Shown: positions 23,710 through 33,174, numbered from the stretch's first letter. The stretch: 35,548 nt of DNA from Pseudoselenomonas ruminantium (GCA_015058575.1 SVBZ01000027.1:1-35548), one strand, 5' to 3'. Made by a program: numbers and translations. Notes: generated by a model from the letters alone, not told the origin.

Positions 23710-25011
23710 ATGTTGCGAAAAGAAGATGCACATACAGAATTCAAGCGTGAACTCACCGATGCACTAAAAAAGGAAGTACTCGCCTTCGCCAATACCAATG
23801 GCGGCTCTATCTATATCGGCATTGAAGATGACGGAACTGTAACTGGCGTCAAAGACCAAGATCAGACAATGCTACGCATTGCCAGCATGCTTCGCGATGC
23901 AATCCATCCAGATATCATGATGTTTGTCGATATCCATTCCAAACAAATCGAACAACACGCTGTCATCCGTATCATTGTATCCGAAGGAACCAACAAGCCT
24001 TACTATTTGATCAAAAACGGCCTCAAGCCTTCCGGCGTCTATGTACGCCAAGGAAGCGCCACCGTGCAGGCCTCAGCAGAACAGATACGAAAAATGATAA
24101 AAGCTTCTGATGGCGACGTTTACGAAGACAACATTTCCCTAAACCAAGAATTGACCTTTCAAAAAACCACCAGCTTATTTCAATCCCATAATCTAAGTTT
24201 TGGAAACCAGCAACAAAAGACACTGGGGCTCATGCGCAAGGATGGCCTATACACAAATATCGGACTACTGTTATCAGACCAATGCCCCTTTACGATAAAA
24301 GCCGCTGTATTCAACGGCGATGACCAGTCCGAATTTCAAGATCGACGCGTCTTTACGGGACCGATCTTTACGCAGCTAGAAGAATGCTACACCTACCTCC
24401 AGCTAAAGAACACACTATCCGCCACATTTGACGGCCTTTACCGGAAAGATACCAAAGCCTATCCAGACACCGCTATCCGCGAAGCCTTGCTAAATTGTAT
24501 CATCCACCGCGACTATTCCTTCAGCGCCAGCAGCTTTATCAGTGTTTACCGCAATCGGATAGAAATCACATCTATCGGCGGATTGCTTCCTGGCATCCAC
24601 AAAGACGACATCCTCATGGGAATATCTGCCTGTCGCAACAAAAAATTCGCAGAAATCTTCTACCGCTTGGAATTGATTGAAGCCTACGGAACTGGCATCA
24701 CAAAGATCCGCACCGCCTACAAAGAAAATCCCGCCCAACCCGAAATCCACATATCTACCAATGCGTTTAAGATCTGCCTGCCGCAAATACACCCCCAGGC
24801 AGATAGCGCACCTTCGCCCCGCCCCCTCACGCCAGAGGAAAACAAGCTTATAACCCATCTCCACCACAAGGACAGTATTACCCGAAAAGAAGCCGAAATC
24901 CTGCTCGGACTCAGTCCATCTACCGTAACTCGAATACTGAATCAATTGATAGCCCACAACCGTCTCCAACGAACCGGTCGTGGGAAAAATACCCAATATC
25001 ATCTGCGTTGA
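23710..25011 (+). CDS. AlbA_2 (Schlafen-like) / RecG-like ATP-binding regulator
   Basis: A 433-residue protein of the type often annotated as an ATP-dependent DNA helicase RecG-related or AlbA_2 transcriptional regulator; it has no helicase domain. Residues 1-130 form the AlbA_2 domain (HTEFKRELTDALKKEVLAFANT, then NGGSIYIGIEDDGTVTG and SGVYVRQGSATV). Residues 230-350 match the HATPase_4 domain (AIREALLNCIIHRDYSFS, NRIEITSIGGLLPGI, ELIEAYGTGITKI). A winged helix (about 375-433, ITRKEAEILLGLSPSTVTRIL) ends it. AAGGGA lies 6 bases before the start. Tandem repeats occupy its leader. A decayed fragment of a related protein lies at 34248-34663. The role is probably DNA binding; the target is unknown. 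Confidence 0.85.
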   Translation: MLRKEDAHTEFKRELTDALKKEVLAFANTNGGSIYIGIEDDGTVTGVKDQDQTMLRIASMLRDAIHPDIMMFVDIHSKQIEQHAVIRIIVSEGTNKPYYLIKNGLKPSGVYVRQGSATVQASAEQIRKMIKASDGDVYEDNISLNQELTFQKTTSLFQSHNLSFGNQQQKTLGLMRKDGLYTNIGLLLSDQCPFTIKAAVFNGDDQSEFQDRRVFTGPIFTQLEECYTYLQLKNTLSATFDGLYRKDTKAYPDTAIREALLNCIIHRDYSFSASSFISVYRNRIEITSIGGLLPGIHKDDILMGISACRNKKFAEIFYRLELIEAYGTGITKIRTAYKENPAQPEIHISTNAFKICLPQIHPQADSAPSPRPLTPEENKLITHLHHKDSITRKEAEILLGLSPSTVTRILNQLIAHNRLQRTGRGKNTQYHLR

Positions 25012-25065
25012 ATACAGTAAGCGACAGCATCGGATGATACTGACGGTAACCGGATCAAACCAACT

Positions 25066-25099
25066 AAAAGGGCTTAGCCACACGCGGCTAAGCCCTTTT
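25066..25099. terminator. Bidirectional terminator between convergent genes
   Basis: Perfect 14-bp arms AAAAGGGCTTAGCC (25066-25079) and its complement (25086-25099) with a 6-base loop, A's on one side and T's on the other. It serves both the AlbA_2 gene and the WbaP-like gene. Confidence 0.9.
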
Positions 25100-25109
25100 T
25101 TATGTTCTT

Positions 25110-26531
25110 TCAGTACGCATCCCGTCCAAACACGACCCGCACGGTCTTGAATAGTATCACGATATCTGTCCACAGATTCCAGTTACGCACATACCAGGAA
25201 TCCATCTTCAACCGGCCGCTGAATTTCACATTGCTGCGGCCACTGACCTGCCAAAGCCCCGTCATGCCCGGCGTCGTCATGCAGATGACCGGCATATACT
25301 CGCCAATCTCTTCCCGCTCACGCGGCAGATACGGGCGCGGGCCGACCAGACTCATATTGCCCTCGAGCACGTTGAAAATCTGCGGCAGCTCATCGACACT
25401 GTACTTGCGGATAAACCGGCCGACCTTTGTCACGCGCGGGTCCTCGCCGCGCAGCTTCTGGAACTCCTGCCACTCCCGCTGCGCCTCAGGATTCTTGTCC
25501 AAATAATCCCGTAAAATCGCATCGGCATTCACATACATCGAACGGAACTTATAGCAGCGGAACGTCGTACCATCCTTGCCGATACGCTCGGCATTATAGA
25601 ATGCCGGCCCATCCGAATCCATCTTGACCAGCACATACGTCACCACGATGATAGGTAAAATGCAAATAGCAATTGCACTGCCAACAACCAAATCAAAAGC
25701 ACGTTTCAGCAAGCGGTTCGACAAGCGGTTCAGATTGTTATGCGTGCGCAGCACCAAAAGCTGGTCATCAAGGCTCCGCAAGGCCTTCATATTGCCAATC
25801 GGCACGCCGAAAAGATCCGGGATCAGCGACACATGCTTCGTATAGGGCTGCACCTCATAGAAAAGCTTGATCGTCTGGGCCTTCGACAGCCCCGGCACCG
25901 CCAGCAGCACCTCATAGACCGGATGCTCACGCAGTACCTGCGCAATATCGGCAAAGCCTCCCAGATGCGGATATTTCTGCAGCAGCGGACGCCGCGGATT
26001 ATCCTCCACGAAACCAACGATATCAAACCCCGAACCAAACGCCTTCACGAACTTCTCCGCAGTCTTGCCTGCGCCGATAATCACAATCTCCGATTTCCAC
26101 ATCCCCAGCCGGTTAAACAGAGCCTTGAGCAGGCAGCGCTCCAGATAGATGCCCCAAAAGCTCAGCAGCCAGAATAGCAGCAAGAAAGCCCGCGACAACG
26201 GAGATTGACCCATATGGATCAAGAAATCCACCAAGACAATCGTAATGACCGCATAGGCCGACGCCTTGAAAATCTTACGGGCATGATCTGCCAGCATCCG
26301 CCGCGTCCGGTAAAGATCTGCAAACAAAAGATTTGACATATAGAGCACAGGCAACAGGATTTCCCCGCCACGCGGTATCCACACCGCCTCTTCCAGCCAC
26401 TCGGAAACCAGCCATGCTGCTGCCTGCATCGCTCCATACACCACCAGCAAATCCGCCGTAAATAACACAATCGGCAAAATGAAGTAATTCCACTTTACCC
26501 CCGACAACAGACTCGTATTCGTTTCCCCCAT
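25110..26531 (-). CDS. Undecaprenyl-phosphate sugar phosphotransferase (WbaP-like)
   Basis: The initiating enzyme of capsule or exopolysaccharide synthesis, which transfers a sugar-1-phosphate (galactose in WbaP, glucose in WcaJ) to undecaprenyl phosphate at the inner membrane. It has the family's five-helix layout: four N-terminal membrane helices, a CoA-binding-like domain ([18 protein letters not shown]), a re-entrant helix ([19 protein letters not shown]) and the catalytic C-terminal domain. That domain carries the motifs [39 protein letters not shown] then PRPYLPRE, and [13 protein letters not shown]. From the ATG at 26531 (weak GAGGAT upstream) it has 473 residues, close to WbaP; an ATG 36 bases earlier lacks a ribosome binding site. 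A Wza-like exporter gene lies 7 kb away. Confidence 0.92.
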   Translation of the reverse strand: MGETNTSLLSGVKWNYFILPIVLFTADLLVVYGAMQAAAWLVSEWLEEAVWIPRGGEILLPVLYMSNLLFADLYRTRRMLADHARKIFKASAYAVITIVLVDFLIHMGQSPLSRAFLLLFWLLSFWGIYLERCLLKALFNRLGMWKSEIVIIGAGKTAEKFVKAFGSGFDIVGFVEDNPRRPLLQKYPHLGGFADIAQVLREHPVYEVLLAVPGLSKAQTIKLFYEVQPYTKHVSLIPDLFGVPIGNMKALRSLDDQLLVLRTHNNLNRLSNRLLKRAFDLVVGSAIAICILPIIVVTYVLVKMDSDGPAFYNAERIGKDGTTFRCYKFRSMYVNADAILRDYLDKNPEAQREWQEFQKLRGEDPRVTKVGRFIRKYSVDELPQIFNVLEGNMSLVGPRPYLPREREEIGEYMPVICMTTPGMTGLWQVSGRSNVKFSGRLKMDSWYVRNWNLWTDIVILFKTVRVVFGRDAY

Positions 26532-26765
26532 AAAAACAAAACCATCCTCGTAATAAAAGCATTTCATTGTTCAGTGTTTTTATTATATCAATTTGCAGTG
26601 TTATTTACAATTAAATATGCATTGTAATGTCAACTGCAATCCGTAGATTATTTTTCAGAAAACAAATTTCTCTGTTTTTCCAGGGCAAATCCCAGAAATC
26701 ATGCAACACTTCAGCAGATACGAAGATATAAAAGATATAAGCGTTACTATATGGAGGTGTTGTCA

Positions 26766-28076
26766 ATGAATGTTTTGGATGGATTAAAAAAAGGATTTAC
26801 TGCCGTAGGGATTTTTTTCCTGCTGTCATTAGTTATTTCTTCAGCAGCCTTTGCCGAACAGCAGCAAGTTGAGGGCGTTGGCACTTACCTTATGGAGAAT
26901 ACTGGTATCGAAAATGATGAAATGGCAAAGGAACGGGCAAAATACGAAGCCATGCGGGATGCCTGCCGGCAGGCTGCTGCTTTCCTGGAAAGATCAGCGG
27001 ATATGTCTCATGGTCAGCTCACTGACGGTGAACTCCGTGATTATGCGTTTAAAGTACTCCGTGTGCAAGGACTACCGTATTTTACACAAAGTATTGATAT
27101 GAATGGCATGCTGTTTCGCTGCCAACTGCATGTCCAAGTAGATACGTGGGATTTCAAGAATGTATCCTCTGCATCTTTGCAGGAAGCACGCCGCTTTGCC
27201 GATAACCAGGAAAGGCTCATCCGGGAAATGGATGATTTGAAATATTCATACAAATACGCTTTCAGCGAAGCAGAAAAAAACGATCTCCGCTACCGTATGA
27301 AACAGGTTTTTGAACGTTTCACCGGGAAAAAAAGCCAACCAATAATTCCAAACATTACCGTTTCTGATAATAGCAAGACGTTAGCGAAACTTGCCTACGA
27401 TGACGGCAATGGCCGTTACGCCTATAAAGACTATGGTGCCGCCCTCATGTACTACCAAAAAGCGCTTGGCTATGATCCAAATCTCTATGAAGCATATACC
27501 AATATGGGGATAATCTATAAGGCTGTCTTATTGGATTATGATAAAGCCCGCGAATGCTATGAAAAAGCACTTGCAATAAGCCCTGCCGATGATACGACCA
27601 TTTATGATATGGGTTTACTTTACAGAGATGGATACAAAAATTATGACAAAGCCATGGAATATTACCTCAAGGCGCTCCGGGTAAATCCAGAGTATAAAAG
27701 AATCCCTATAGCGATTGCCGAGATATATGTCGACACAGGAAAGATTGACGAAGCCATAGCGATTCTCCAAAAGACAGACTCTGAGGCCTCCAGCACGCAC
27801 CGTGCCTGGAAGACTTGGGGCAGAATCTATTATTATAAAGGCGAGTACGACAAGGCTATGGAAGCCTTAGATAAATCAATAAAACTGAAGGATACCTATG
27901 CTGAAACATATCTTTACCGCAGCCTGACCTATGAAAAACTGGGCAAGAAAGCCGAAGCGATCAAGGACATCGAAAAAGCCAAAGAACTTAACCCGATGGA
28001 TGACTTGATCAAACAGCACTACCAGCGGCTGACGGAACATCCCACACAGACACATAATCAAAAGAATGTATCGTGA
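26766..28076 (+). CDS. Exported TPR-repeat protein
   Basis: A 436-residue secreted or periplasmic protein. A signal peptide ends about residue 31 (hydrophobic core VGIFFLLSLVIS, then SSAAFA before EQQQ). Residues 35-140 form a conserved-looking domain (EGVGTYLMENTG, AKYEAMRDACRQAA) resembling LPP20/FlgT-type envelope domains. Residues 200-425 hold about six TPR units (for example YGAALMYYQKALGYDPNLYE, YDKARECYEKALAISPADDT). The start at 26766 has a perfect GGAGGTG 6 bases upstream; an ATG five codons earlier overlaps that site. It stands alone between WbaP and the RTX protein. Partner unknown; TPRs suggest a scaffold for envelope assembly. Confidence 0.82.
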   Translation: MNVLDGLKKGFTAVGIFFLLSLVISSAAFAEQQQVEGVGTYLMENTGIENDEMAKERAKYEAMRDACRQAAAFLERSADMSHGQLTDGELRDYAFKVLRVQGLPYFTQSIDMNGMLFRCQLHVQVDTWDFKNVSSASLQEARRFADNQERLIREMDDLKYSYKYAFSEAEKNDLRYRMKQVFERFTGKKSQPIIPNITVSDNSKTLAKLAYDDGNGRYAYKDYGAALMYYQKALGYDPNLYEAYTNMGIIYKAVLLDYDKARECYEKALAISPADDTTIYDMGLLYRDGYKNYDKAMEYYLKALRVNPEYKRIPIAIAEIYVDTGKIDEAIAILQKTDSEASSTHRAWKTWGRIYYYKGEYDKAMEALDKSIKLKDTYAETYLYRSLTYEKLGKKAEAIKDIEKAKELNPMDDLIKQHYQRLTEHPTQTHNQKNVS

Positions 28077-28133
28077 CACCACAGAGAAAACGAAACAGAA
28101 AAGTATCTGTTTAATAAATATGTATGCGAAAAG

Positions 28134-28175
28134 ACGCCTCTGGCAGCTGGAATCACATCCAGCCACCAGAGGCGT
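28134..28175 (-). terminator. Terminator after the RTX protein gene
   Basis: ACGCCTCTGG (28134-28143) pairs with CCAGAGGCGT (28166-28175), and an inner stem GCTGGA/TCCAGC (28146-28151 with 28158-28163) extends it. On the minus strand a CTTTTC run follows. It lies 16 bases beyond the RTX stop. Confidence 0.75.
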
Positions 28176-28190
28176 TGCACTTTATATGTA

Positions 28191-31100
28191 TTAATTTGTA
28201 ACTTTCACTGAGCTGCCAGAAGTATACACCGTATGCTGACGCTGACTACGATCGTTGCCATAAATCATCTGGAATGACTGCCCCTGTTTCCAGCCCATGA
28301 TGCGCGCTTCCATGCTGCTGCCCTTGATTCCCACTGTCAGCACGCTATTTTTGACATTTGCATAAATCTGATTGATATTGGCGACATTCTGCAGATAGAG
28401 GATATCGTTTTTCTGCATGCTGTAGATGTTATTCTTATTGCTGCCTGCATGCACATAAATGACATCCCGCCAAGAGCTGCACTGAATCGTTTCCGCAGCG
28501 GTACCTGTCTGAACTTGTCTGTTCCCGTTATAATACCGGAAACTCCCCTGGGCGCCATTGGCCGTCTGTATACGAATCCATTTGCCATACCCACCACGAA
28601 TGGTCAGCGGCTGTTTATTCCCGCCGACTTGAAGCGTAACTGTCTTGGCCGATGTATTCACATTGCTGGTATAGGAATTGCTGTCGTAGAGACGAATCCA
28701 GTCTTTTGCCGACTCAAAGTTATCGACCGTTACCCTGCCATCGCCCTTGCCGAAATAGAACGTGTCGACACCACGGCCGCCCACCAGCGTATCATTGCCG
28801 CCAAAACCGCGCAGCGTACTGCCGCCCTGACCAGCCACCAGCCGGTTTGCCTTACTGTTGCCATAGAGCGTGACCGCGCGCGAGGTCCTGCTGGCATCAA
28901 TAGTCTGGATGGTCGGACGGTAGGCATTCGCCTCAACCCGGCCCGAAAAGCCGGATGCCAAATTTACCCGCGTATAATTAGCCGCATAAGACGCGCCCTT
29001 CGGCAGCGCACGGAAGTCTACGCGCCGCGTCGTGACCTTATTCTTCGCATCCTTAAAGCGGAACGTCTTACCCGCACCACCAATCACTTTGATGCTGCCC
29101 TTGCCAATCGTAAACGTCACATCACTGCCATAGACCGTCGTCTTGCTGATGGCTCCCGAGCCAATCTGGATGATATCCTTGCTCGACTCATAGTTGCGGA
29201 TGACATCAGCTCCATCGCCATTGGCATAGTAGAACGTATCCACGCCTGCACCGCCGTAGAGCGTATCATTGCCGCCAAAACCGCGCAGCAGGCCACCCTT
29301 GGCACTGGCATAAATCGTATTGGCATTTGCGTTGCCATAGATTGTGACGGCCTGCTTTTTGGCGCCACGGGCATCGATGTTACGGATAGAGCCACGATAT
29401 GCCCGGGCATCAAAGCTCTTATCGGCAAAAGCGGCCGACATTTTTACCTGCGTATAGTTAGCCGCATACGCCGCTCCACGAGGCAGCGCACGGAAGTCTA
29501 CGCGCCGCGTCGTAACCTTGTTCTTCGCATCCTTGATGCGGAAGGTCTTGCCAGCACCACCAATCACTTTGATGCTGCCCTTGCCAACCGTAAACGTCAC
29601 ATCATTGCCATAGACCGTCGTCTTGCTGATGGCTCCCGAGCCAATTTGGATGATATCCTTGTTTGACTCATAGTTGCGGATGACATCGGCCCCATCACCA
29701 TTGGCATAGTAGAACGTATCCACGCCTGCACCGCCATAGAGCGTATCATTGCCGCCAAAGCCGCGCAGCAGGCCGCCCTTCTTGCCTGCATAGATGGTAT
29801 TAGCCGCCGCATTGCCATAGATATTGACCCCCGCATTCGCGGCCCGGCCATCAATCGTGCGGATGGACGGATTATAGCTGCGGGCATCGAACGTATTCTT
29901 AGCTGTTGCCTTGAGCGTCACAGCCGTCTGGTTTGCATTATAAGCTGCCATAGCCGGCAGTTTTTTATATCCTTTGATGGTGCGGATTGCCTTGCTGCCT
30001 TCTTTGAGCAGCACATTCTTCGTCGTGCCATCGACGATACGGATGGAGCCCTTGCCCACCTTCAAAAGCAGGTCATAGCCCGAAACCTGCGTCGTAACAG
30101 CACCCGATGCTACCTGCACGACATCGACGCCCGAGCCATAATTGCGGATGGTATCATTGCCATCGCCATTGGCATAGTAGAACGTATCCTTGCCATTGCC
30201 GCCATAGAATGTATCGTTGCCCGTAAAGCCGCGCAGCGTGCCGCCTTTATTGCTTGCATAGAGTACATTGTTTTCCGCATCGCCATAGACATTCGTCGCA
30301 TGCGTCACAGCCCGTGCATCGGCATTCCGCACGAGCGGAGCCTCCTGGCGCAGGTCAATGGTATTCGGCGTAAACCTTGCCCCCAGCGTCACCGTCTGAC
30401 CCGACTTATCAAACACCTTGGCCGCCGGCAGATTTGCCGCCTGCGCCAGCTGCTTTGCCAGATAACGAAGGAAAATATAACCAGCCGCATACGTATCCGA
30501 ATGATACGTATCCGTTGCCGAATCATAGGTCGTCGTCGGCTCCAGCAGCTTCGACCACCAATCGTTGGCCGTATGCTTCTGAAACACATGATAAATGTTG
30601 CCGTTACGAGAGTCATCGATACCATGAACCAGCTCGGCCAGGCCTTCCTTCATCGAAGCCGGCAGCTTCCAAACATTCGCAATGGTGGCATCCATGACAG
30701 CATGCACCAGCTCATGCGTCAATGTACGGTCAAAATACTGCTCACGCTCCTTAGTATCCGGATACTCCATAATGCCATTATAATTGGCAATCCCATTATA
30801 GCTTGTATAGAGCTCCTGCTTCTCCATATTGATGGAAAGCGTCAATGCCGTACCACTACGCCAGCCCACAGCAGCCAGTGTGCCATTCCATTTTGCCTGG
30901 GTATACGAAGCCGGCTTGGCAAAGCTAATATAAATATCCTTAACGACTGCGCCCTTTTCATCAAAACTCAGCCCATAGGACTGCTTGATGACCGACAGCG
31001 CATTCTCCACCCACCAGCGCTGAATGCAGCGGCACATACGTTTCTGCCGGTCATTCAGCGACTTCGGGCTGTCCACATGAAAGTTAACGCCCTGAACCTT

Positions 31101-31451
31101 ATAATTGTAGTCAAAATACGTATTCGTCGACGCAATATCGGGAATCACGCTTTCCGCCGTCTTGGCCACCGTACTGCCACCTGCATCAAGGCCGCTGATG
31201 GCGCCTGTATCGGTATTATGCAAATCAACATCGCAATACGTCTTCAAAAAACTATCGATACGCGTCTTATCCGCATTCGTCCCCAAAAGACCACTCGCAT
31301 CACGGACAAACGCTTCCCAAACCGAGCGCATATTATAAAACCGTCCAGCCGATGCCGCGCGAATCGCCTCATCGACCGCAGCAATCCCCTGCTGCGACGT
31401 ATCATCCAGCGACTTCATAAACTTCTTGATGACACTCTGCGCCGTCTCCAT
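28191..31451 (-). CDS. RTX-type repeat protein with HEXXH-x18-E metallopeptidase domain
   Basis: A 1086-residue protein, probably secreted. The N-terminal third is a predicted zinc metallopeptidase. HELVH at about 246-250 is followed after exactly 18 residues by the glutamate of KEGLAELVHG, the gluzincin pattern. Residues from about 395 onward hold four long repeats (~156-160 aa), each with an RTX-like GGNDTLYGGxGVDTFYY core followed by GDGADVIRNYES and a beta-rich segment. The C-terminus has a final beta domain. There is no N-terminal signal peptide, as in type I-secreted RTX proteins, yet no type I exporter is nearby. I chose the ATG at 31451 (AAAGGA 11 bases upstream); an ATG at 31493 has no such site. 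Two central repeats are nearly identical in DNA. The peptidase may act on host, prey or its own surface; target unknown. Confidence 0.85.
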   Translation of the reverse strand: METAQSVIKKFMKSLDDTSQQGIAAVDEAIRAASAGRFYNMRSVWEAFVRDASGLLGTNADKTRIDSFLKTYCDVDLHNTDTGAISGLDAGGSTVAKTAESVIPDIASTNTYFDYNYKVQGVNFHVDSPKSLNDRQKRMCRCIQRWWVENALSVIKQSYGLSFDEKGAVVKDIYISFAKPASYTQAKWNGTLAAVGWRSGTALTLSINMEKQELYTSYNGIANYNGIMEYPDTKEREQYFDRTLTHELVHAVMDATIANVWKLPASMKEGLAELVHGIDDSRNGNIYHVFQKHTANDWWSKLLEPTTTYDSATDTYHSDTYAAGYIFLRYLAKQLAQAANLPAAKVFDKSGQTVTLGARFTPNTIDLRQEAPLVRNADARAVTHATNVYGDAENNVLYASNKGGTLRGFTGNDTFYGGNGKDTFYYANGDGNDTIRNYGSGVDVVQVASGAVTTQVSGYDLLLKVGKGSIRIVDGTTKNVLLKEGSKAIRTIKGYKKLPAMAAYNANQTAVTLKATAKNTFDARSYNPSIRTIDGRAANAGVNIYGNAAANTIYAGKKGGLLRGFGGNDTLYGGAGVDTFYYANGDGADVIRNYESNKDIIQIGSGAISKTTVYGNDVTFTVGKGSIKVIGGAGKTFRIKDAKNKVTTRRVDFRALPRGAAYAANYTQVKMSAAFADKSFDARAYRGSIRNIDARGAKKQAVTIYGNANANTIYASAKGGLLRGFGGNDTLYGGAGVDTFYYANGDGADVIRNYESSKDIIQIGSGAISKTTVYGSDVTFTIGKGSIKVIGGAGKTFRFKDAKNKVTTRRVDFRALPKGASYAANYTRVNLASGFSGRVEANAYRPTIQTIDASRTSRAVTLYGNSKANRLVAGQGGSTLRGFGGNDTLVGGRGVDTFYFGKGDGRVTVDNFESAKDWIRLYDSNSYTSNVNTSAKTVTLQVGGNKQPLTIRGGYGKWIRIQTANGAQGSFRYYNGNRQVQTGTAAETIQCSSWRDVIYVHAGSNKNNIYSMQKNDILYLQNVANINQIYANVKNSVLTVGIKGSSMEARIMGWKQGQSFQMIYGNDRSQRQHTVYTSGSSVKVTN
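28720..30245 (-). repeat. Four internal ~470-480 bp coding repeats of the RTX gene
   Basis: Each unit codes for about 156-160 residues with the same GGxGxD core. The cores are at about 30170-30250, 29700-29780, 29220-29300 and 28740-28815. The two middle units are in exact 480-bp register (for example 29161-29220 with 29641-29700) and nearly identical at DNA level, while the outer two are diverged. This suggests recent duplication or gene conversion. Confidence 0.8.
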
Positions 31452-31515
31452 ATATATCCAATCCTTTCTCCATGCACTTCCTGCACCATCCATCCAGTGA
31501 TGGCGCAGCCTTCAT
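31404..31515 (-). other. Possible leader peptide frame overlapping the RTX start
   Basis: A 37-codon frame (MKAAPSLDGWCRKCMEKGLD at its start) begins at an ATG with AGGGAGGAAAG directly upstream, a better ribosome binding site than that of the RTX gene. It overlaps the RTX start in another frame and ends inside the coding region. It could adjust RTX translation or be chance; it contains three cysteines but no recognisable domain. Confidence 0.25.
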
Positions 31516-31530
31516 CTTTCCTCCCTAATT

Positions 31531-31559
31531 TTATCATGCAAACTGCGCAAAAACAACGC
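31531..31559 (-). promoter_or_regulatory. Predicted promoter of the RTX gene
   Basis: On the minus strand TTGTTT, 17 bases and TAAAAT make a plausible promoter just upstream of a strong AGGGAGG ribosome binding site at about 31518-31525. The leader to the RTX start is about 75 bases and contains a short overlapping frame. Confidence 0.45.
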
Positions 31560-31611
31560 TTTGCGTAACAATTATCTCCAAGAGCTGCTTTGCAGGAGGT
31601 TCACTATTATC

Positions 31612-31704
31612 ATGAAAATTAATTGCAACCCTGCTGAGCGACAGAAACAGCGAATGCTTCAGTCAAAACCAGTAATTGAAGATTTCTTCACGTATATTAT
31701 TTGA
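31612..31704 (+). pseudogene. Remnant of an IS66-type transposase
   Basis: A 30-codon frame reads CNPAERQKQRMLQSKPVIED from residue 5 and goes on FFTYII. This resembles the segment of IS66-family transposases where ERxxxRQxxSKPxxxxF precedes the C-terminal region. Nothing upstream or downstream continues the gene, and no inverted ends are visible, so it is a fossil fragment at best. It overlaps the 3' end of the convergent ATPase gene by 8 bases. The family call rests on one short motif. Confidence 0.35.
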
Positions 31705-33109
31705 CCTGATACATGGTGTCCAAGTCAATCGCCAAAATATCTTCTTTTTCCTGTTGCTCCATAATCCAGTCAGAGAAACCACTTTTAGAAAATAGTAGAT
31801 ATTTCACAACCCGATATCGGTGGTCTATCAATCCATGCCGTTCTTTCAACTGCTCAAAAACCTTTTTATCCAGAACTTCATTCTTAAACTTACATTCACC
31901 GAGAACAGCTTCTTTGCTAGTAATATCCAGCCCAACCACGTCAATATCCGTTTCTTCTCTTTTTTCAGGATTGGTTCCCCACCATTTGCCCGTTTTTGTA
32001 ACCATACAAGGGAGCTTGCCCTCCACGCCTAACAAAAGCGTATAGTAACGACACATATCTTCGAAAACTTCACCCATGTAACCAGGAATTCGAGGTTTTA
32101 CCACCCTCTCATAGTGCAAATTCCCTGCTCCCATATCAATAATGTCGAGGTAAGGCGCAACGAACTGATACCAAAAGCGGAACATATGGTCAGCGAGACC
32201 ATATCTGACTTTCCGCTTGTTCCTCTCCTCTGTTATGGCATATTCCTTTTTGAGGATACCTATATCTACAAGATTGGATACCGCATGTGCTACTGTTGAA
32301 GGTTCCAACTTCGTCAGGTCTGCGATTTCATTAAGTCTGGTGCGACCAGTGGCTACAGCCTCAATAATGGCGCTGTAATTCGATATACTTCGAAATTCTT
32401 GCGTGAGTATGTTGACGGGCTCTTCGTACATATAGCCATAATTGCTGAAGAAAAGCTCCTGCAAATTTTCATCAAGAGATTTATCTACATCGAACAGGGC
32501 TAGATATTTTGCTATTCCACCTGTCACACCATAAGCTATAGCCTTTTCCTCTACTGAGTAATGCGGAATGAACTGGGCAGATTCCAAGAAGTTGAATGGT
32601 TTCAAGGCTATCTGCGAGGTGCGTCGGCCAAAAAGGGGACTTTTTTCACTAAGAACTTCATCCTCCATAAAACTAACCGATGAGCCACAAAGAAAGAGAT
32701 ACATATTGCCATTAAGCCATTCCGTATCAATATGTTTCTGCATGACGGACAGCAGCGCTTTATCAGCTTCTGCCATATATGGAAATTCATCAATGATGAA
32801 AACAATCCGTTCGGTTCTGCATCTTTCGCCTATAAATGTAAAAAGCTGCTCATAAGAATGAAATGCCAGTCCCTTCACCTCAGGTGCCAGTACTTCCATG
32901 ACACGGTTCCCCAGAAGCTCCAGATTACGCTGACTACTACTGCGCACCGCTGTATAATATACAGCTTTCTTACCTTCTACAAAACGTTGGAGTAATGTTG
33001 ACTTGCCCACCCGTCTTCTTCCATACATTATGGTCATCTGAAAGCCAGGGCGGTTATAAAGGGCGTTCATAGCATCCAGCTCACGTTTACGACCTATGAA
33101 GTTACGCAT
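31697..33109 (-). CDS. ATPase_2 / DUF234 family ATP-binding protein
   Basis: A 470-residue protein of the archaeal-ATPase (PF01637-type) family common as solitary accessory genes in anaerobes. The N-terminal AAA domain has MRNFIGRKRELDAMN, Walker A GRRRVGKST (about 30-38) and Walker B IVFIIDEFPYM (about 101-111). A winged helix lies around 250-300 (GRTRLNEIADLTKLEPSTVA). The C-terminal DUF234 region carries a PD-(D/E)XK-like arrangement, TDIDVVGLD followed by VLGECKFKNE, so it may have nuclease activity. AAGGAGAG lies 7 bases before the start. Base composition is AT-rich compared with its neighbours, which suggests acquisition. The leader holds overlapping palindromes. Function in the cell is unknown; mobile-element or defence roles are suspected for the family. 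Confidence 0.85.
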   Translation of the reverse strand: MRNFIGRKRELDAMNALYNRPGFQMTIMYGRRRVGKSTLLQRFVEGKKAVYYTAVRSSSQRNLELLGNRVMEVLAPEVKGLAFHSYEQLFTFIGERCRTERIVFIIDEFPYMAEADKALLSVMQKHIDTEWLNGNMYLFLCGSSVSFMEDEVLSEKSPLFGRRTSQIALKPFNFLESAQFIPHYSVEEKAIAYGVTGGIAKYLALFDVDKSLDENLQELFFSNYGYMYEEPVNILTQEFRSISNYSAIIEAVATGRTRLNEIADLTKLEPSTVAHAVSNLVDIGILKKEYAITEERNKRKVRYGLADHMFRFWYQFVAPYLDIIDMGAGNLHYERVVKPRIPGYMGEVFEDMCRYYTLLLGVEGKLPCMVTKTGKWWGTNPEKREETDIDVVGLDITSKEAVLGECKFKNEVLDKKVFEQLKERHGLIDHRYRVVKYLLFSKSGFSDWIMEQQEKEDILAIDLDTMYQVK

Positions 33110-33134
33110 ACCTACTCTCCTTGAATATATCTAT

Positions 33135-33174
33135 ATTGAATCGTGTTTCAATGAATTATATTTCAATATAATTC
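33135..33174. promoter_or_regulatory. Overlapping palindromes upstream of the ATPase_2 gene
   Basis: Two inverted repeats adjoin: ATTGAA-N6-TTCAAT (33135-33152) and a 22-bp perfect palindrome with half-site GAATTATATTT (33153-33174, centre 33163/33164). They lie 25-65 bases upstream of the ATPase start, where an operator would sit, and may let a regulator (possibly the ATPase protein, through its winged helix) control the gene. Confidence 0.4.

Noticed and set aside
28740..30250. CRISPR-like periodic repeats
   Set aside because: The period is about 470-480 bp and the repeats are in-frame coding units of the RTX protein.
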